Source: Megalonaias nervosa (lineage: Eukaryota > Mollusca > Bivalvia > Unionida > Unionidae). Taken from it: a stretch of 64,000 nt of DNA. Each line of letters begins with the position of its first letter. Within the stretch, counting starts at the first letter, position 1. The notes beneath the pieces were generated by a model that was not told where the DNA came from, ran no database searches, and was given only the letters and a program-made list of their open reading frames with translations. The translations under genes and the position numbers were made by a program. Where the stretch lies: assembly GCA_016617855.1 (NCBI GenBank), contig JAECUM010009467.1, positions 1-64,000 of the forward strand, given 5' to 3'. Of this stretch, positions 8,745-22,057 are shown one piece after another.

Positions 8745-8807
8745 TTAATCACTGCGGTAATCATCGGCGATTTCATCGATGAGGGATCGATAAACATTAA
8801 TATCCAT
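8745..8807 (-). CDS. Possible 20-aa peptide or gene remnant
   Basis: A minus-strand ATG at 8805-8807 opens MDINVYRSLIDEIADDYRSD and stops at 8745. It is acidic and helical, and sits at the upstream end of the structural block with the same orientation. It may be the truncated start of a small viral protein. A longer frame starting at 8939 exists but its first part looks random. Confidence 0.2.
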   Translation of the reverse strand: MDINVYRSLIDEIADDYRSD

Positions 8808-9934
8808 GATACCACCTGTAAAGAATAGTTGACAGATATTTTTTTTTTTGCTTTTTAGTAGATGGCTTGATGTCAATGAGACTGAGACTGGGTTTGATTG
8901 ACAGTGTTGCTTAAATACATGTTCAGCATGAAACATCATCTATTAGCCTAGTCACATCCTCTGATTATCAGATTCTGATTTTATGTTGGACAGTTTCCAA
9001 CCTATTCAATCATGAGGATCCTCTCCAAACTTCAAAACATTTCGTGGGCCCCCACATGCTAATAGTTGTACTTTTAGACTCCGTTAATAGAATAAATGCA
9101 AGATGACATAAAACCGTTATGACCTCAGTAACCCATGTAAATGAATTCACCCTTTATTCATCATAACAACAAATACATACATCTGAAACATAATAGTATA
9201 TATGTGCAAGCCATATTTAGTCAGTCTATTCACAGCCCACAGGTTGGGAACCATTGACGTAGGGTGTAACTTTTTCTTCTGTTTGACTTTCACAATTAAT
9301 GTCTTTTATTCAGAAGGTAAAATTAGTTCCTTTACATTGACATTTTCAATACCTTTTGCCAAGTAAGCCCAGTTTTTCACTCTTTCTGTATACTAGCATT
9401 ACAGCCTTGTTGGAAAATGAACAATACTGGTTGGGGTTTTATTTTCATATCAAGCCATCCCTTAAAGCAAGTTACATCATGCATGGCTATTTCCTCCATA
9501 AACTGCTTGTTTTGCCATCATGATGTTAACAATATGGGGATCATTGCACAAGCAGTGATGCTGCTATGTAAAATGGAGCAACAAGTTCAATGACATGCTG
9601 TGAAACTAGGTGAAAAGGGCATAGAATGAAAACTGACATCAATGGCATGGTCTTTCTTCTGATTCTAACCTGATGACCTGACAAAAACAAATCAAGAAAA
9701 TATGAATAGCTAAGGAACAATATATTTGTAGATTAATGGAATCAAATTTAAAAGCTAATATTATGCATTTTAACTGAGATAAAATCTTTGTCTTTCATCC
9801 AGCATTTCAGTGGAAAAGCTAAAAGTAATAAATATACTGGTAATATACTGGTAATCATAAAACCGCATATATAAGCAACCCAGTTAACCAAACTACACCA
9901 ATCACCTGTGTGCTACACATGCATGCATGTGTGT

Positions 9935-9940
<6 letters not shown>

Positions 9941-10008
<68 letters not shown>
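9941..10008. repeat. TA dinucleotide microsatellite
   Basis: An uninterrupted TA run of about 68 bp. Apparent Ile-Tyr reading frames on both strands are artefacts of the repeat. Confidence 0.95.
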
Positions 10009-10014
<6 letters not shown>

Positions 10015-10394
10015 CATTTGTACACAAAGTAATAGATGTCGCTATGGCTCATCGATTTCTAGCTTAATACAAATATTTTCCAGTGTCCGTAACAAGTTGA
10101 TATAGGCTGGTTGAGACATAATACATTTAAAGGTTTAATTCATGTAGAAACAGCCATGTAGAGTTTTGCAAACACAACGGTTTTTGTGTTTTATTTTTTT
10201 GTTTTGTCTATGTTTTGTATATGCCTTTGAAAAAGACTCATTAAGAGTTGAAAGTGCTCGGGCTAGTTAGATACTAGTTTTGCACTGTTCATCGTCAGTT
10301 TATTGCATTTATCTCAATCAATCCCAGACACACGTGATCCCTTGCTGGATACAGTGCGCTTGAAAGGGCTGTTATTCGCCATATGATTTGTATT

Positions 10395-10437
<43 letters not shown>

Positions 10438-10610
10438 TACATACATACATACTGATTACAACATGTATAGCAAAAAATCAATCCAAATACACCAGACCTT
10501 CAAAAGATCATTTTTGTCAGGAAAAAAATTGAGGAAACAAAACAAGACTAAGCACAGTACATCAAGTCTGCAAGTTATCATAGTGTGCATCAAGTTTGTT
10601 TTATGTGTGG

Positions 10611-10649
<39 letters not shown>

Positions 10650-10652
<3 letters not shown>

Positions 10653-10905
10653 CGCCTCAAATGTGGGAGGTCACAGGTTCGAACCCCTGCCAAATCGTAA
10701 CAAAGACTTATAAAAATGAGACTAATAGCTGCCTCGCTTGGCACTCAGCATTAAGAGGTTAGTGTTAGGACTGGTCGGCCTGGTGTCAGGATAATGTGAT
10801 GCAGTGCCCTAGTGCTAAACATCACTATAAACTGCCAAACTGCAGACATCGTTGCGCAATGACTGGAAAAATGTTAAAGCTATGTTAAAAATCCAAATCA
10901 CACAC
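10650..10905 (+). mobile_element. tRNA-derived SINE, 5'-truncated copy
   Basis: The B-box-like ggttcgaacccc lies at 10676-10687. The downstream body (gaggttagtgttaggactgg, aggataatgtga, aaactgcagacatc) matches copies at 30395-30695 and 33003-33316. The A-box end is replaced by the TA microsatellite at 10613-10647. The 3' end passes through aaatccaaatc into CA-rich sequence. Confidence 0.75.
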
Positions 10906-11339
10906 AGAGAGACTTATATATATACACACACACAAACACAAAACATGCACACAATTCTTAAGGAAGATAAGAGACCTTTCAAGTGTGCTGGATCCAGCAA
11001 GGGATCGTACCTTGGGATTATGATAATTGTAAAAGGCCAACAACAAATGGTGCAAAGTTCAACTCTCATAGAGTCTTTGTCAAAAGGCAATTACAAAACA
11101 GAGACAAACAATAAACATAAAAGAATGCACTGAATTTACAAATCTTTTCATTATTATGAATCTAATAGAAGTATTATTTCAAAACTGTGGATATTATGCC
11201 TTATTGGCTTGAACTTTGAATAAAATATCAACTTAGTATTGACCTACTAAACGAGGAGCAAGATTGCCATGTGTTTCTTAAAATGAAGTAATGTAGGTGT
11301 AGATTACTTCCTGGACAATTTACTGTGTCTTTATTAACA

Positions 11340-11375
<36 letters not shown>

Positions 11376-13072
11376 CATATGACACAATATCCACAATTTA
11401 CAAAACAATTTGTTTATTAAATATATAGCAGTGAGATATTTAATAATGTACAACTCTGCATGCAGCACATTACCTGTTATACAGAAATGGATAAAGCGCA
11501 ACTTTTTTTGTATTTTTTTTTAAATAGCCTTTATATCATTTTATGGTAAGGTAAAGTAAAAAAGAAAGAAGAAAGGAACTTATAAACGAGATAAAAATAT
11601 ATAATTCTAATTTGAAACAAAGCACAAATAGAAATACAGAATTGCAAAATATATATGCATCAATGTTTTAGCTTTTTAATTCATAGCCCATGTTCTAATA
11701 TGAAACATGAGGCATTTAATGGCCAACTACTGCTATCAAAGAGTAATGTCCCCTATCAGCATGACTGCTGTTTGCTATCATCAATATTATCTTTAACTAA
11801 CACTGTATAGTTCCAGTACAGTGTTCATGTTTTAAAGTGTGTACAAAGAAGGATAGCTTAGTCATTTGATAAACTGTCAGGTATTTTTATAAGTTTGGTA
11901 CAATCAAGGTAAGAATATAGTGTTATCTGATGAACTTAAAAAAATACACAATATTTCTATGCCAAATAAAGAAAGCACCTATGTATAAATCAGACATGTG
12001 CAAACTACAGCTCGTGACCCAGTTTTACCCACCTATTTACATCATTGGGTGTGTGATTAAGAATCACTTATTTGGTCTGAGGACTGGAGGATGTTGCATA
12101 TGCCTGTTATAGATCATTACATATTTCTCTCAGACTGTTCAGCAACAAACAAGAGGGCAAAGTGACATCTGACAGGTTTAGATTAAAATTACTGCTGACT
12201 TGTATGACAGCAGCTGTCGTACCACAAATGTGCAGTTAACTCTGACATTTACAGTATTGCATCAAAGTAAATACATGTTTCAGCCACAATAATTCTGAAC
12301 TTTTAGCAGTTTGAGTATAGAAGTCTGGAGAATGTTAACTATAAATGTATTTTAAAAATAATTTACTTATGCATATCTTGAATGAAATTCACACTGGCAT
12401 TTCATCAAATGATGTCAGACTAGATGGTCTGCTTGGGTAAGCAATCATTGCTCTAAACTGATGCTTTTACAACAATGTAAGAAAATGATCTGACTGGTCA
12501 TGTAATATGTTGTTGTAGTTAAACAGATGTAGCAGTCAACTTTAGAAAATAATTTTGAAGATGTTGAAATATTTTAGATCACCACTGACTTAAAATATTG
12601 AAGAGCTGTATGTCTAGGCAGATAACTGGAAACAGCAAGTGTTTAATCAATGTGCTGGTAATTGCCACTAATCACTCAAGGGCATTCACTCTGGATAGCG
12701 GTAGAGCACCATTTCATAATGGACACTACATAATTCTTCAATGTCTGACAATATACACCACAAGTTAGATGTGCTCCACAAAAATTACTATTCATAAATC
12801 TAAGAAAAACTGCCCTCATTTTTCTGATCTTAAATCAGTTCCTGGTAAAAATAGTATCTTTAACTTACTGGGGTAAAAATTTATCAAGGAATTCTGAGGT
12901 TTTCCTATATTCGTATTCTGACATTACCAACTTCTAAATGTGCAGACACTAGGCATAAAAGTGAGTAAAAATCTGCACAGTTAGGAAATAACTTTTCTCC
13001 GAACTTTTTTGTTTTAAAATCTTCATCCAGTTACGGTAAATCTGGGTCATTATAACATACCATATGCATTTG

Positions 13073-13290
13073 CTTGTAAGTTGGACTAAACTGCAAACTG
13101 ATCAGACCCCGGATCTGCTATCACATAATATACCAGCAGATCTGGGTTGTTGTAGTTTGTTAGTACTAATCAGTAAAACAAACAACACATACCCTAATAT
13201 ACCAGAGAGTTATGTGACAGCTGATCAGGGACTTCATAATGATGCTTGCAACCAGGCCTGGCATATAAGTCGGTATATATGGTAAATATT
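13073..13290 (-). mobile_element. Dispersed palindromic repeat family, copy 1
   Basis: The core gttagtactaatcagtaaaac is flanked by cagatctgg and catacataatata-like arms. It aligns with copies near 25630, 55740, 57478 and 61130, with this copy in the same orientation as the one at 61130. It is a probable MITE or foldback element. Confidence 0.45.
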
Positions 13291-15229
13291 TATACATTAT
13301 TATTACAGATACAACAAGCAAAGGTACATGTATATATACCACAAAAATATATGAATTCAAAATTAAACAATTTCAATGCACTCCCCATTTTGTAGATTTC
13401 TGTTGTACAAACTTTTCAGTACATGTCAATTTTTAACATCAACTTGAAGCTTAAACTTCATTTATGGGAAAACCTGTCTTAGCAGACAAGCCCATATATG
13501 GGATTCCTGTTCTTAAAGGACAAATACATGTATGGGTTCCTTTCATATAATGACAATTTTAACCATTATACAAGCCACCTTTCCAGATGGGACAAATAAA
13601 TGTATGACTTCCTTTCTTTTACTGACAATCATTTTAACCTCTATAGAAAAAGTATCTGTTATTAACGGATACATACATGTATGGGTTCTTTTCTTATGCT
13701 GATGACCACATTAACCTCTACATTAAGAGTACCTGTCCATATGAGAAAATCTTTGTCATACCTTGACTGTCCATTATAGACAGGTTTCACTAATTTGTTA
13801 CCAACTAACTGTACAACAATTTAAAATAATTAACACACTTTATGGCAGATGTCACACTTTATGGAGGAGGAAAATGTCCAAGCTGGAGGAAAACACCAAC
13901 ACACTCCACGACACTTAAATTTAGCTGAGACTTAAGTTTGATGCTGGCTTTATTGGTAACAAAATAAGTCGTAAAGCTAAGTTTTGACTTAATATATCTG
14001 ACTGACCATTTTAAGTCCAACTTAAATTTCAACCAATCCTAAACTGTATTCTAGACCTACAATGCTATGTCCAGACTCAAGTTCCATTGGTGAACTCCAG
14101 GCCTGAATGATGAACAGGATACTATATATATATATACACATAGCCTTCTATGACTAAATATCCCACTGGACAGAACTATCAATTTCTAATTTACATGTTT
14201 AAAGCAGACCAATAATGGTTGCTTTGAGTTAAATTAATTAAATTAAATTATGTTTTATTTTCCTTTTTATTTCTTTAGGAAAATTATTTGTTTTTACTTT
14301 TTTGGTATTATATACATAATTATGGAATTGTAACTGTTTTATATTGAGCAATTACTGTCTGATGTCATAAACGCTGTTATGACTTAATGTTCCAGGTGAC
14401 TCAAGAGAAATCAACAAACTCTGTCACACTAATGCCAATTAAAGAAATCACTATGATAACCGAGTCACTTTCAAGCAAGTATAACCCTGTATTTTGTCTC
14501 TTTCTACAAGAAACTGGGATCCACACCTACCCTTGTATTGTAAGTGGGTTCATCAGTTATCAAGGCACTTTAAAATAAGAGAATGATGTACTTACTACAG
14601 TGCATTTCGAATATCAGCATTTTTCTGAAACTGGCCAAATCGTTTCATTTTTCACCTTACACAAAATGTGAATGGGCTGAACTCAATACACATTTTATTT
14701 TCTGTTAAGGATTTCTTGCTACTTTCTGTTGAATACACATAACATCAAATAATCTCCAGGAAAAATCAGAAAATAAATAAGGTTCTTAAGGACTACACTA
14801 GGATGTGATAAAAGTGGATTCAATTAGTGTAGTGATCCCCTAAAATCCCCATTTGCATTTCCAATTTAAGATGCTTTCAAAATCTGACACTGGAGATAAA
14901 TGACAATCCAATGAAAGATCAGCAAACCAGGTAGCCTTGCACATGATGAACAAAACATCGAACTTGGGGCTGCATATCTGCAAAGGGAGCTTCTTAACCA
15001 ATTCACTACCCAGAGCCAATGACTTTTAAAAAGCAAATGCAATTTAAACTCATTTCCCAACATCTACAGCTATAAAAATGAACAGACCCTTTGCATATGA
15101 ACAGTCCTTAAACCAGCTTATGTCAATGTAACACTGAACAAGGCTGATCTCTCGTTTTCTTCATTTCTTTTATGTTGTAGATGATGGACAGCCTTACATT
15201 TATAAGATGCACGACTGCCAAATAAGTAC

Positions 15230-15410
15230 ACTGTATGAGGGTATACACAGCAACACTGTACGAGGGTATACACAACAACACTGTATGAGGGTATACACAA
15301 CAACACTGTACGAGGGTATACACAACAACCCTGTATGAGGGTATACACAACAACACTGTACGAGGGTATACACAACAACACTGTATGAGGGTATACACAA
15401 CAACACTGTT
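15230..15410. repeat. 25-bp tandem repeat, about 7 copies
   Basis: The unit contains ctgtatgagggtatacacaa. Copies start at 15231, 15256, 15281, 15306, 15331, 15356 and 15381. Units with tatgag and tacgag tend to alternate, implying a 50-bp dimer stage of expansion. The reading frames over it are artefacts. Confidence 0.9.
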
Positions 15411-15441
15411 TGAAAGCATTATACATGCACTGCATTTAATC

Positions 15442-17147
15442 TATAATGCTACTGAAAGTGTACTGGCACAGCATACAATGAGTCATGCTACTGAAATGAG
15501 TACTGGCACAGCATACAATGAGTCATGCTACTGAAATGAGTACTGGCACAGCATACAATGAGTCATGCTACTGAAATGTGTACTGGCACAGCATACAATG
15601 AGTCATGCTATTGAAATGAGTACTGGCACAGCATACAATGAGCCATGCTACTGAAATGTGTACTGGCACAGCATACAACGAACCATGCTACTGAAATGTG
15701 TACTGGCACAGCATACAATGAGTCACGCTACCTAAATGTGTACTGGCACAGCATACAATGAGTCACGCTACCTAAATGTGTACTGGCACAGCATACAATG
15801 AGTCATGCTACTGAAATGTGTACTGGCACAGCATACAGTGAGTCATGCTAATGAAATGTGTACTGGCACAGCATACAATGAGTCATGCTACTTAAATCGA
15901 TACTGGCACAGCATACAATGAGTCATGCTACTGAAATGAATACTGGCACAGCATACAATGAGTCATGCTACTGAAATGAATACTGGCACAGCATACCACG
16001 AGTCATGCTACTGAAATGGATACTGGCACAGCATACAATCTCTCATGCTACTGAAATGGATACTGGCACAGCATACAATGAGTCATGCTACTGAAATGGA
16101 TACTGGCACAGCATACAATGAGTCATGCTACTGAAATGGACACTGGCACAGCATACAATCTCTCCTACTACTGAAATGGATACTGGCACAGCATACAATG
16201 AGTCATGCTAATGAAATGGATACTGGCACAGCATACAATCTCTCATGCTACTGAAATGGACACTGGCACAGCATACAATGAGCCATGCTACTGAAATGAA
16301 TACTGGCACAGCATACAATGAGTCATGCTACTGAAATGAGTATTGGCACAGCATACAATCTCTCATGCTACTGAAATGGATACTGGCACAGCATTCAATC
16401 TCTAATGCTACTGAAATGGATCAGGCACAGCATACAATCTCTCATGCTACTGAAATGGATACTGGCACAGCATACCATGAGTCATTCTACTGAAAAGGAT
16501 ACTGGCAAAGCATGCAATCTGCCATGCTACTGAAATGGATACTGGCACAGCATACAATGAGTCATGCTCCTGAAATGGACTCTGGCACAGCATACCATGA
16601 GTCATGTTACTGAAATGGATACTGGCATAGCATACAATCTCTCATGCTACTGAAATGGATACTGGCACAGCATTCAATCTCTAATGCTACTGAAATGGAT
16701 ACTGGCACAGCATTCAATCTCTCATGCTCCTGAAATGGGATACTGGCACAGCATTCAATCTCTAATGCTACAAAAATGGATACTGGCACAGCATACAATC
16801 TCTCATGCTACTGAAACGTATACTGGCACAGCATACCATGACTCATGCTACTGAAATGGATACTGGCACAGTATACAATCTGCCATGCTACTGAAATGGA
16901 TACTGGCACAGCATACAATGAGTCATGCTCCTGAAATGGACACTGGCACAGCATACCATGAGCCATGCTACTGAAATGGATACTGGCACAGCATACAATC
17001 TCCAATGGTACTGAAATGGATACTGGCACAGCATACAAGGAGTCATGCTATTGAAATGGATACTGGCAGAGCATACAATGAGTCATGCTCATGAAATGGA
17101 TACTGGCACAGCATACAATCTGCCATGCTACTGAAATGGATACTGTA
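15442..17147. repeat. 40-bp minisatellite, about 42 copies
   Basis: The unit contains tactggcacagcatacaatg followed by agtcatgctactgaaatg. The early part is dominated by the agt variant and the later part by a variant with ctctcatgct, so variants spread regionally. Single-base indels appear from about 16420 on. Short minus-strand frames are by-products. Confidence 0.95.
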
Positions 17148-17332
17148 ACATGCAGATATGCTATATAGGCAGTTGCAACTCTGTTCCAGGTGACAATGTG
17201 AAAATTTGATTATCAGATATGTAGACTTACAGTTAAAAGGTAGAAATATGCAAATTCAAGAATCATAATGAGCTTAATGCGTGTGTGTGTGTGTGCGTGT
17301 ATAATTTTTTATATATATATATATATATATAT

Positions 17333-17518
17333 CAAACATGCCAACATTTATGATTTTGTGGTACTGACAGTGGGACTGTTGTTCATTTAATGTGGGAGAT
17401 GGGGTTTGTAAAGTGAGTTATCTCACACACTCGCCCCCGACCACTATAATCTATTAATGACACCACTTTTAAAAACTTTCTTTTTCAGAAATCAATAACC
17501 TTATTTTGTGTGTGTATT

Positions 17519-17593
<75 letters not shown>

Positions 17594-19366
17594 TTAAACT
17601 ATCATCTCTCGCCGAGAATAATATTGTGGGTTTTGGCACTGATCTGACCATCTTATCAGTGGTTATATCAGTGAAGTCCTTGCAATGATTTTCAACATCA
17701 TTTTTCACTCCATAGAATATTCTGAAGTAGGAATTGCAAACTACATAAAATGCATATTGGTCACTTTTTGCTTTTTGTTATATGCTGTATTGCATTGTCC
17801 ATGCAGAATTAAATTTACATATATATTCTTTCTTTTCATCTGGTTGAAGAGCTGTGAATGAGTACCCAAGAACTCAGGAATCCACCCCCACCCCACCCAC
17901 CTCCACTGATAATAACCTGGGAAATAAATTGAGCCACCAGGTACCCATTTACTGTATACAAGTTTTCTGATAGTGCATGTGGCCCATAAGTCCGTGGCTT
18001 GTAAGGGCAGCATTAACTTTTTGTTTTCAAGCTGACAATCCTTTTGTTGAAACTGTGAATATAACACAAGTACTCGTCCAGTGCCAAGTAGAATTCTGCC
18101 TCTTCCAGTAAATGTTTGACCTTAATCTCCATTTTCCCATGTGACAACCCTTTGACTGAGTTGCGAGTGATATTTGCTTTGTGGTAAGTAACTGAGGGTG
18201 GTTATTTGATCTTGCCACTCCATTGTCACATGTTCAGTTGCAACCCTTTTTTTTATATTTCACAAAACTGTATGATCAAAGTGTTACATATTGAACCCAA
18301 ACTCACTCTTTACATAAAGCACCTGCATATTACAGTGAGGCCAAGGAAAAGGAGTTGGAAAATATTTATGATGACTAGACCACAACGATTTAGTAGATGA
18401 CAATGTAGGATTTCAGAACTTTATCAGAAAATTAGGATGAATTCTTGGACTTTGTTCTGGATGGCATCATATAGTGACATTTATACAATACTGTGAACGA
18501 AAAAAATATGTGGACATTACAGTCATTGCTTATTACATGCATGCAATTACCATTATACAGGATATTGTGAATCAGCTTAGTATGAACTATTTTTATACAG
18601 CCATGTGACCTATAATTGAATTCATGGATTTATCATATAAATGGATTCAAAATGTCATGCATTGTGGATTTTAGTGCATTTAATTTAAAACAAATTGTAA
18701 GTTGTTAATTTATCTGTGATATTTTCCACTCAATAATACAAGTATATTTTACACAGTTTCATTGTTAATTTTCCTATCTTGCTATCTATTGATCCAGTTG
18801 GGCTTATTTATTTTTCCAAAATGCAACTCTAGCTCACTGACAACAAGTTAATTCTTCATATGGATCTGAGATATTTTCCACTCAATAATACAAGTATATT
18901 TTACACAGTTTCATTGTTAATTTTCCTATCTTGCTATCTATCGATACAGTTGGGCTTATTTATTTTTCCAAAATGCAACTCTAACTCACTGACAACAAGT
19001 TAATCCTTCTGACTTGCAAAGTACACTCCAACATGTACTTCTCTGAAAATATGAAAAGAATGAGATGGTCGAGATGATGGATGTCCTATTAATTCTTATT
19101 GACTCAGATATTTCAATTCTTTATACAAGGTTTGTCCTGCTACGTCCTATCAACTCAGAATGATTCAGAAATATGAAAAGAACAGAGATTTTCTGATTTG
19201 TCTATACAATGATTACCCTGTTACTTCCTGCAGACAATAAAAACTTGAAAAAATTATCTTTGATATGGTGTTTTAATCAGGAGAATTTCAGCCCTGTTTG
19301 GGACTGTCAGGTTTTCTACACACAATCGGGAGACTCTTGATTAAATTGGGAGAGTTGGCATGTCTG
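17333..19366. mobile_element. Possible non-autonomous hAT-like element
   Basis: Left end caaacatgccaac (17333-17345) and right end gttggcatgtctg (19354-19366) are inverted repeats matching at 12 of 13 positions. Both ends abut TA microsatellites; 8-bp flanks atatatat and atttatat differ by one base, but this is weak evidence inside TA repeats. No transposase remnant lies between. The ends resemble those of the hAT elements at 35141 and 50503. Confidence 0.35.
18718..19007. repeat. Tandem duplication of about 140-150 bp
   Basis: The segment beginning atattttccactcaataata at about 18719 recurs at about 18870 with only a few substitutions, including cagttgggcttatttatttt and the end at ctcactgacaacaagttaat. 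High identity indicates a recent duplication. Confidence 0.85.
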
Positions 19367-19425
<59 letters not shown>

Positions 19426-20479
19426 CACACACACACATTCATGTATGCCACTTGATCCTATGCACAGCAGATCATCTTAACTATATGCCCTCTTCAAATC
19501 TTTCAAAAATATCACCCTACTTAAACTTCACATGCACGACAACTCTTAAAAACAGTCATATCCTACTCTTTAGTCACCTCTCAAGTACAGCTTTTTCTCG
19601 TTTCCTCCCTGTAAACTATCTCCTTATAATTAACTCCCTTTAAGAAATCGCCGCCATTACAGTACAATGGTTCTGCTCTTTTCAAAACCAATTCAGAGTA
19701 AAGCCAATTCAAACCAACAGAATGGAAACTCAGATAAACATGCTTCCCCACTCCATGGCTTTTTTGCATTGAGATCTTGTGGGTTTTGATTTACATCTTC
19801 CACCATACACAGCAACAAGCAGAGTTTGATTTTTACCACTTGTGCAACCTGATCTCAAGTCAGGGATATTAATGTTTAAAAAACAAAAGTAATGATAAAC
19901 TTGATAATTTACCACATACAACAATTACATACAAAATGTTTACAAAATTATACACACAAGGAAAACATGCAGTATTCATTCCAATATCTCTACTACTGTA
20001 AAACTTTCTGTATTATGTATGGCTTGACAAAAGAACATCTGCGTTATAATGCTAGAGTTACTCCTCAGTTTACTTTTGGTTTTGTCCTGTACTTCTCTTG
20101 TAAGGAAAGAAAGTACAAGACAAGTGACATGATATACTGTATCAGTAAGAAATGTTTCACTGTTTTACATAAAGTAAGGCATTAATTCTGTAACTGCAGG
20201 AAATCTTCTGTTATCACCATACACACACCATACACAAGTAACAATACAGTACAGCCTGACATCACTGGTCACTTTAGCAACTGTTTCATACAAGAAACCT
20301 GTGATTGATGGTCACATCAAAAATTACTTCCATTAAATGGAATTGTAATTTTATCTATTGATACAAAACATTTGCTAATAATAGTCATTCCAGCATTTCC
20401 CACAAGTGACCTTTGTCACCAGATTTGATTGAGTTCAAAGATTTTCTTCTTCAAACTTCAAGATAACAATAAAGCTATA

Positions 20480-20606
20480 TATTGTACACAGTATAACGGC
20501 ATATTTATCCATTAATGATTATGACTGGTTGATTAATGTACACATTATAAAGGCATATTTATCCATTAATGATTACGACTGGTTGATTAATGTGCACAAT
20601 ATAAGG
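20480..20606. repeat. Tandem duplication of about 62 bp
   Basis: Two near-identical copies contain ggcatatttatccattaatg and gactggttgattaatgt. It directly precedes the 50-bp minisatellite. Confidence 0.8.
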
Positions 20607-20614
20607 AAAGAGTT

Positions 20615-21122
20615 TCAACCAATAGCATCCTTCTATCAGTAATTCCACTGATTCTCTTCAATTAAATGCTGACAGCATCATTCTATGAGTAATTCCACTG
20701 ATTCTCTTCAATTAAATGCTAACAGCATCATTCTATCATTAATTCCACTGATTCTCTTCAATTAAATGCCGACAGCATCATTCTATCATTAATTCCACTG
20801 ATTCTCTTCAATTAAATGCTAACAGCATCATTCTATCATTAATTCCACTGATTCTCTTCAATTAAATGCTGACAGCATCATTCTATCATTAATTCCACTG
20901 ATTCTCTTCAATTAAATGCTGACAGCATCATTCTATCATTAATTCCACTGATTCTCTTCAATTAAATGCTCACAGCATCATTCTATCATTAATTCCACTG
21001 ATTCTCTTCAATTAAATGCTGACAGCATCATTCTATCATTAATTCCACTGATTCTCTTCAATTAAATGCTGACAGCATCATTCTATCATTAATTCCACTG
21101 ATTCTCTTCAATTAAATGCTGA
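20615..21122. repeat. 50-bp minisatellite, about 10 copies
   Basis: The unit contains cattaattccactgattctc and ttcaattaaatgctgacagc. Copies are almost identical from 20720 to 21110, suggesting recent homogenisation. Confidence 0.95.
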
Positions 21123-21875
21123 CCTTCATTTCATTAAGCAAGCATTTAACCAATCAAATTTTTGAAGCCTCACAGCCAAAGAAAGAAAGAACCTGTCCAA
21201 TGGTATTAATAAAAGTAAACAACGATATCTGCTTCTCAATTCTAAACTGCTATACACCCCTCATCCTATTTATAGCAACACACTGTCCTAAAGCATCATT
21301 CACAATGTAAAATGTGACCTTTCTTATCTCAGTAATTATATTTTCTTAGTCTTGCTTATAGAGTCTGACCATATCATGATTACAAAAAAAGGTACAGACA
21401 CATTGCCATTTTCAAAGCTTTAATCTAACAGTATTCTAATTAAAATATCTGTATGATGAAATTGCTGATATTATAATAAAATCTGACAATAAACCAAAAT
21501 ATGATATTATAACTGCACTGGTTTTTAAAATTAAGGCAGGTAGTTTTGGATTTTTTTTTAAACATTACATGTATTATAATAATCAGTATATAATATGGAT
21601 TAAGTACTTCAAGTAATCGGCAAAAGCGATCAATTAGATGCACAAATTAATTTCAGAATGAAATTTTTTTTTTTATAACCCTGTCAGTGTTAGGGTCGGC
21701 ACCACAAACTGGGACGGTCATCCAACTGGAAACACATTTTTCTTTTGCCTAAAGAAATACTAGTAGCTGATACTGTAACACAATTTGACAAGTCAGAAAT
21801 CATGACTTTGTACTGAAACACTGTCAACACCAGGGAAAGCAGGCTACAATACAAAACCCATCATGCTACATCCTC

Positions 21876-21881
21876 TTTATT
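21876..21881 (-). promoter_or_regulatory. Candidate polyadenylation signal AATAAA
   Basis: AATAAA on the minus strand about 180 bp after the stop codon of the PARP-like gene. GT-rich sequence follows (ggttttgtattgt, tggtgttgacagtg), as expected for a cleavage region. Confidence 0.45.
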
Positions 21882-22057
21882 GTGTACAACTTTCCTAAAA
21901 CAAAAACAAATTTTTTTTTAAAACTGTACAATGATATATGCTTTGTAATTCTAAACCATTACCAAAAACAGTAAGATGCATACATATAGTTATCATGAAG
22001 CATTTTCAAACTCCAAAAAATGCAATTCACAAACAAAAACCCAGGGTCAACAAATTT

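Larger units (their letters stand above)
1..8950. mobile_element. Endogenous Maverick/Polinton-adintovirus-like element (partial)
   Basis: About 9 kb of densely packed short genes unlike the rest of the window. The minus strand carries a double-jelly-roll capsid gene, an adenain-type protease, a pX-like protein, a fibre-like protein and a spike/penton-like gene. The plus strand at the left edge carries a Cys-rich protein and an HNH endonuclease. Capsid plus adenain protease is the hallmark set of Mavericks/Polintons and adintoviruses. No PolB, rve integrase or FtsK/A32-type ATPase was found, so the copy is incomplete or runs past position 1. Several genes are frameshifted while others are fully open, suggesting a young but decaying insertion. 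The right edge is placed near 8950, where coding density stops; no terminal repeat was recognised, so this boundary is approximate. Confidence 0.85.
8950..21860. other. Non-coding region between viral element and PARP-like gene
   Basis: No exon was recognised on either strand. Content: TA microsatellites (9941-10008, 10399-10425, 10613-10647, 17310-17331, 17526-17590, 19369-19421), an AAT microsatellite (11340-11376), one SINE, one palindromic-family copy, several minisatellites and a possible hAT-like element. The stretches 11400-13050 and 13300-15200 show nothing beyond AT-rich unique-looking sequence. Confidence 0.5.

Noticed and set aside
1..8950. Contaminating viral or bacterial contig
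   Set aside because: Cannot be excluded from sequence alone, but the frameshifted state of several genes fits an endogenous copy better than a free virus.
15118..17038. Cys/Val-rich repeat proteins on the minus strand
   Set aside because: Generated by the 25-bp and 40-bp tandem repeats; codon structure follows the repeat, not a protein family.
15442..17147. CRISPR-like array
   Set aside because: Direct tandem repeats without unique spacers, in a eukaryotic genome.
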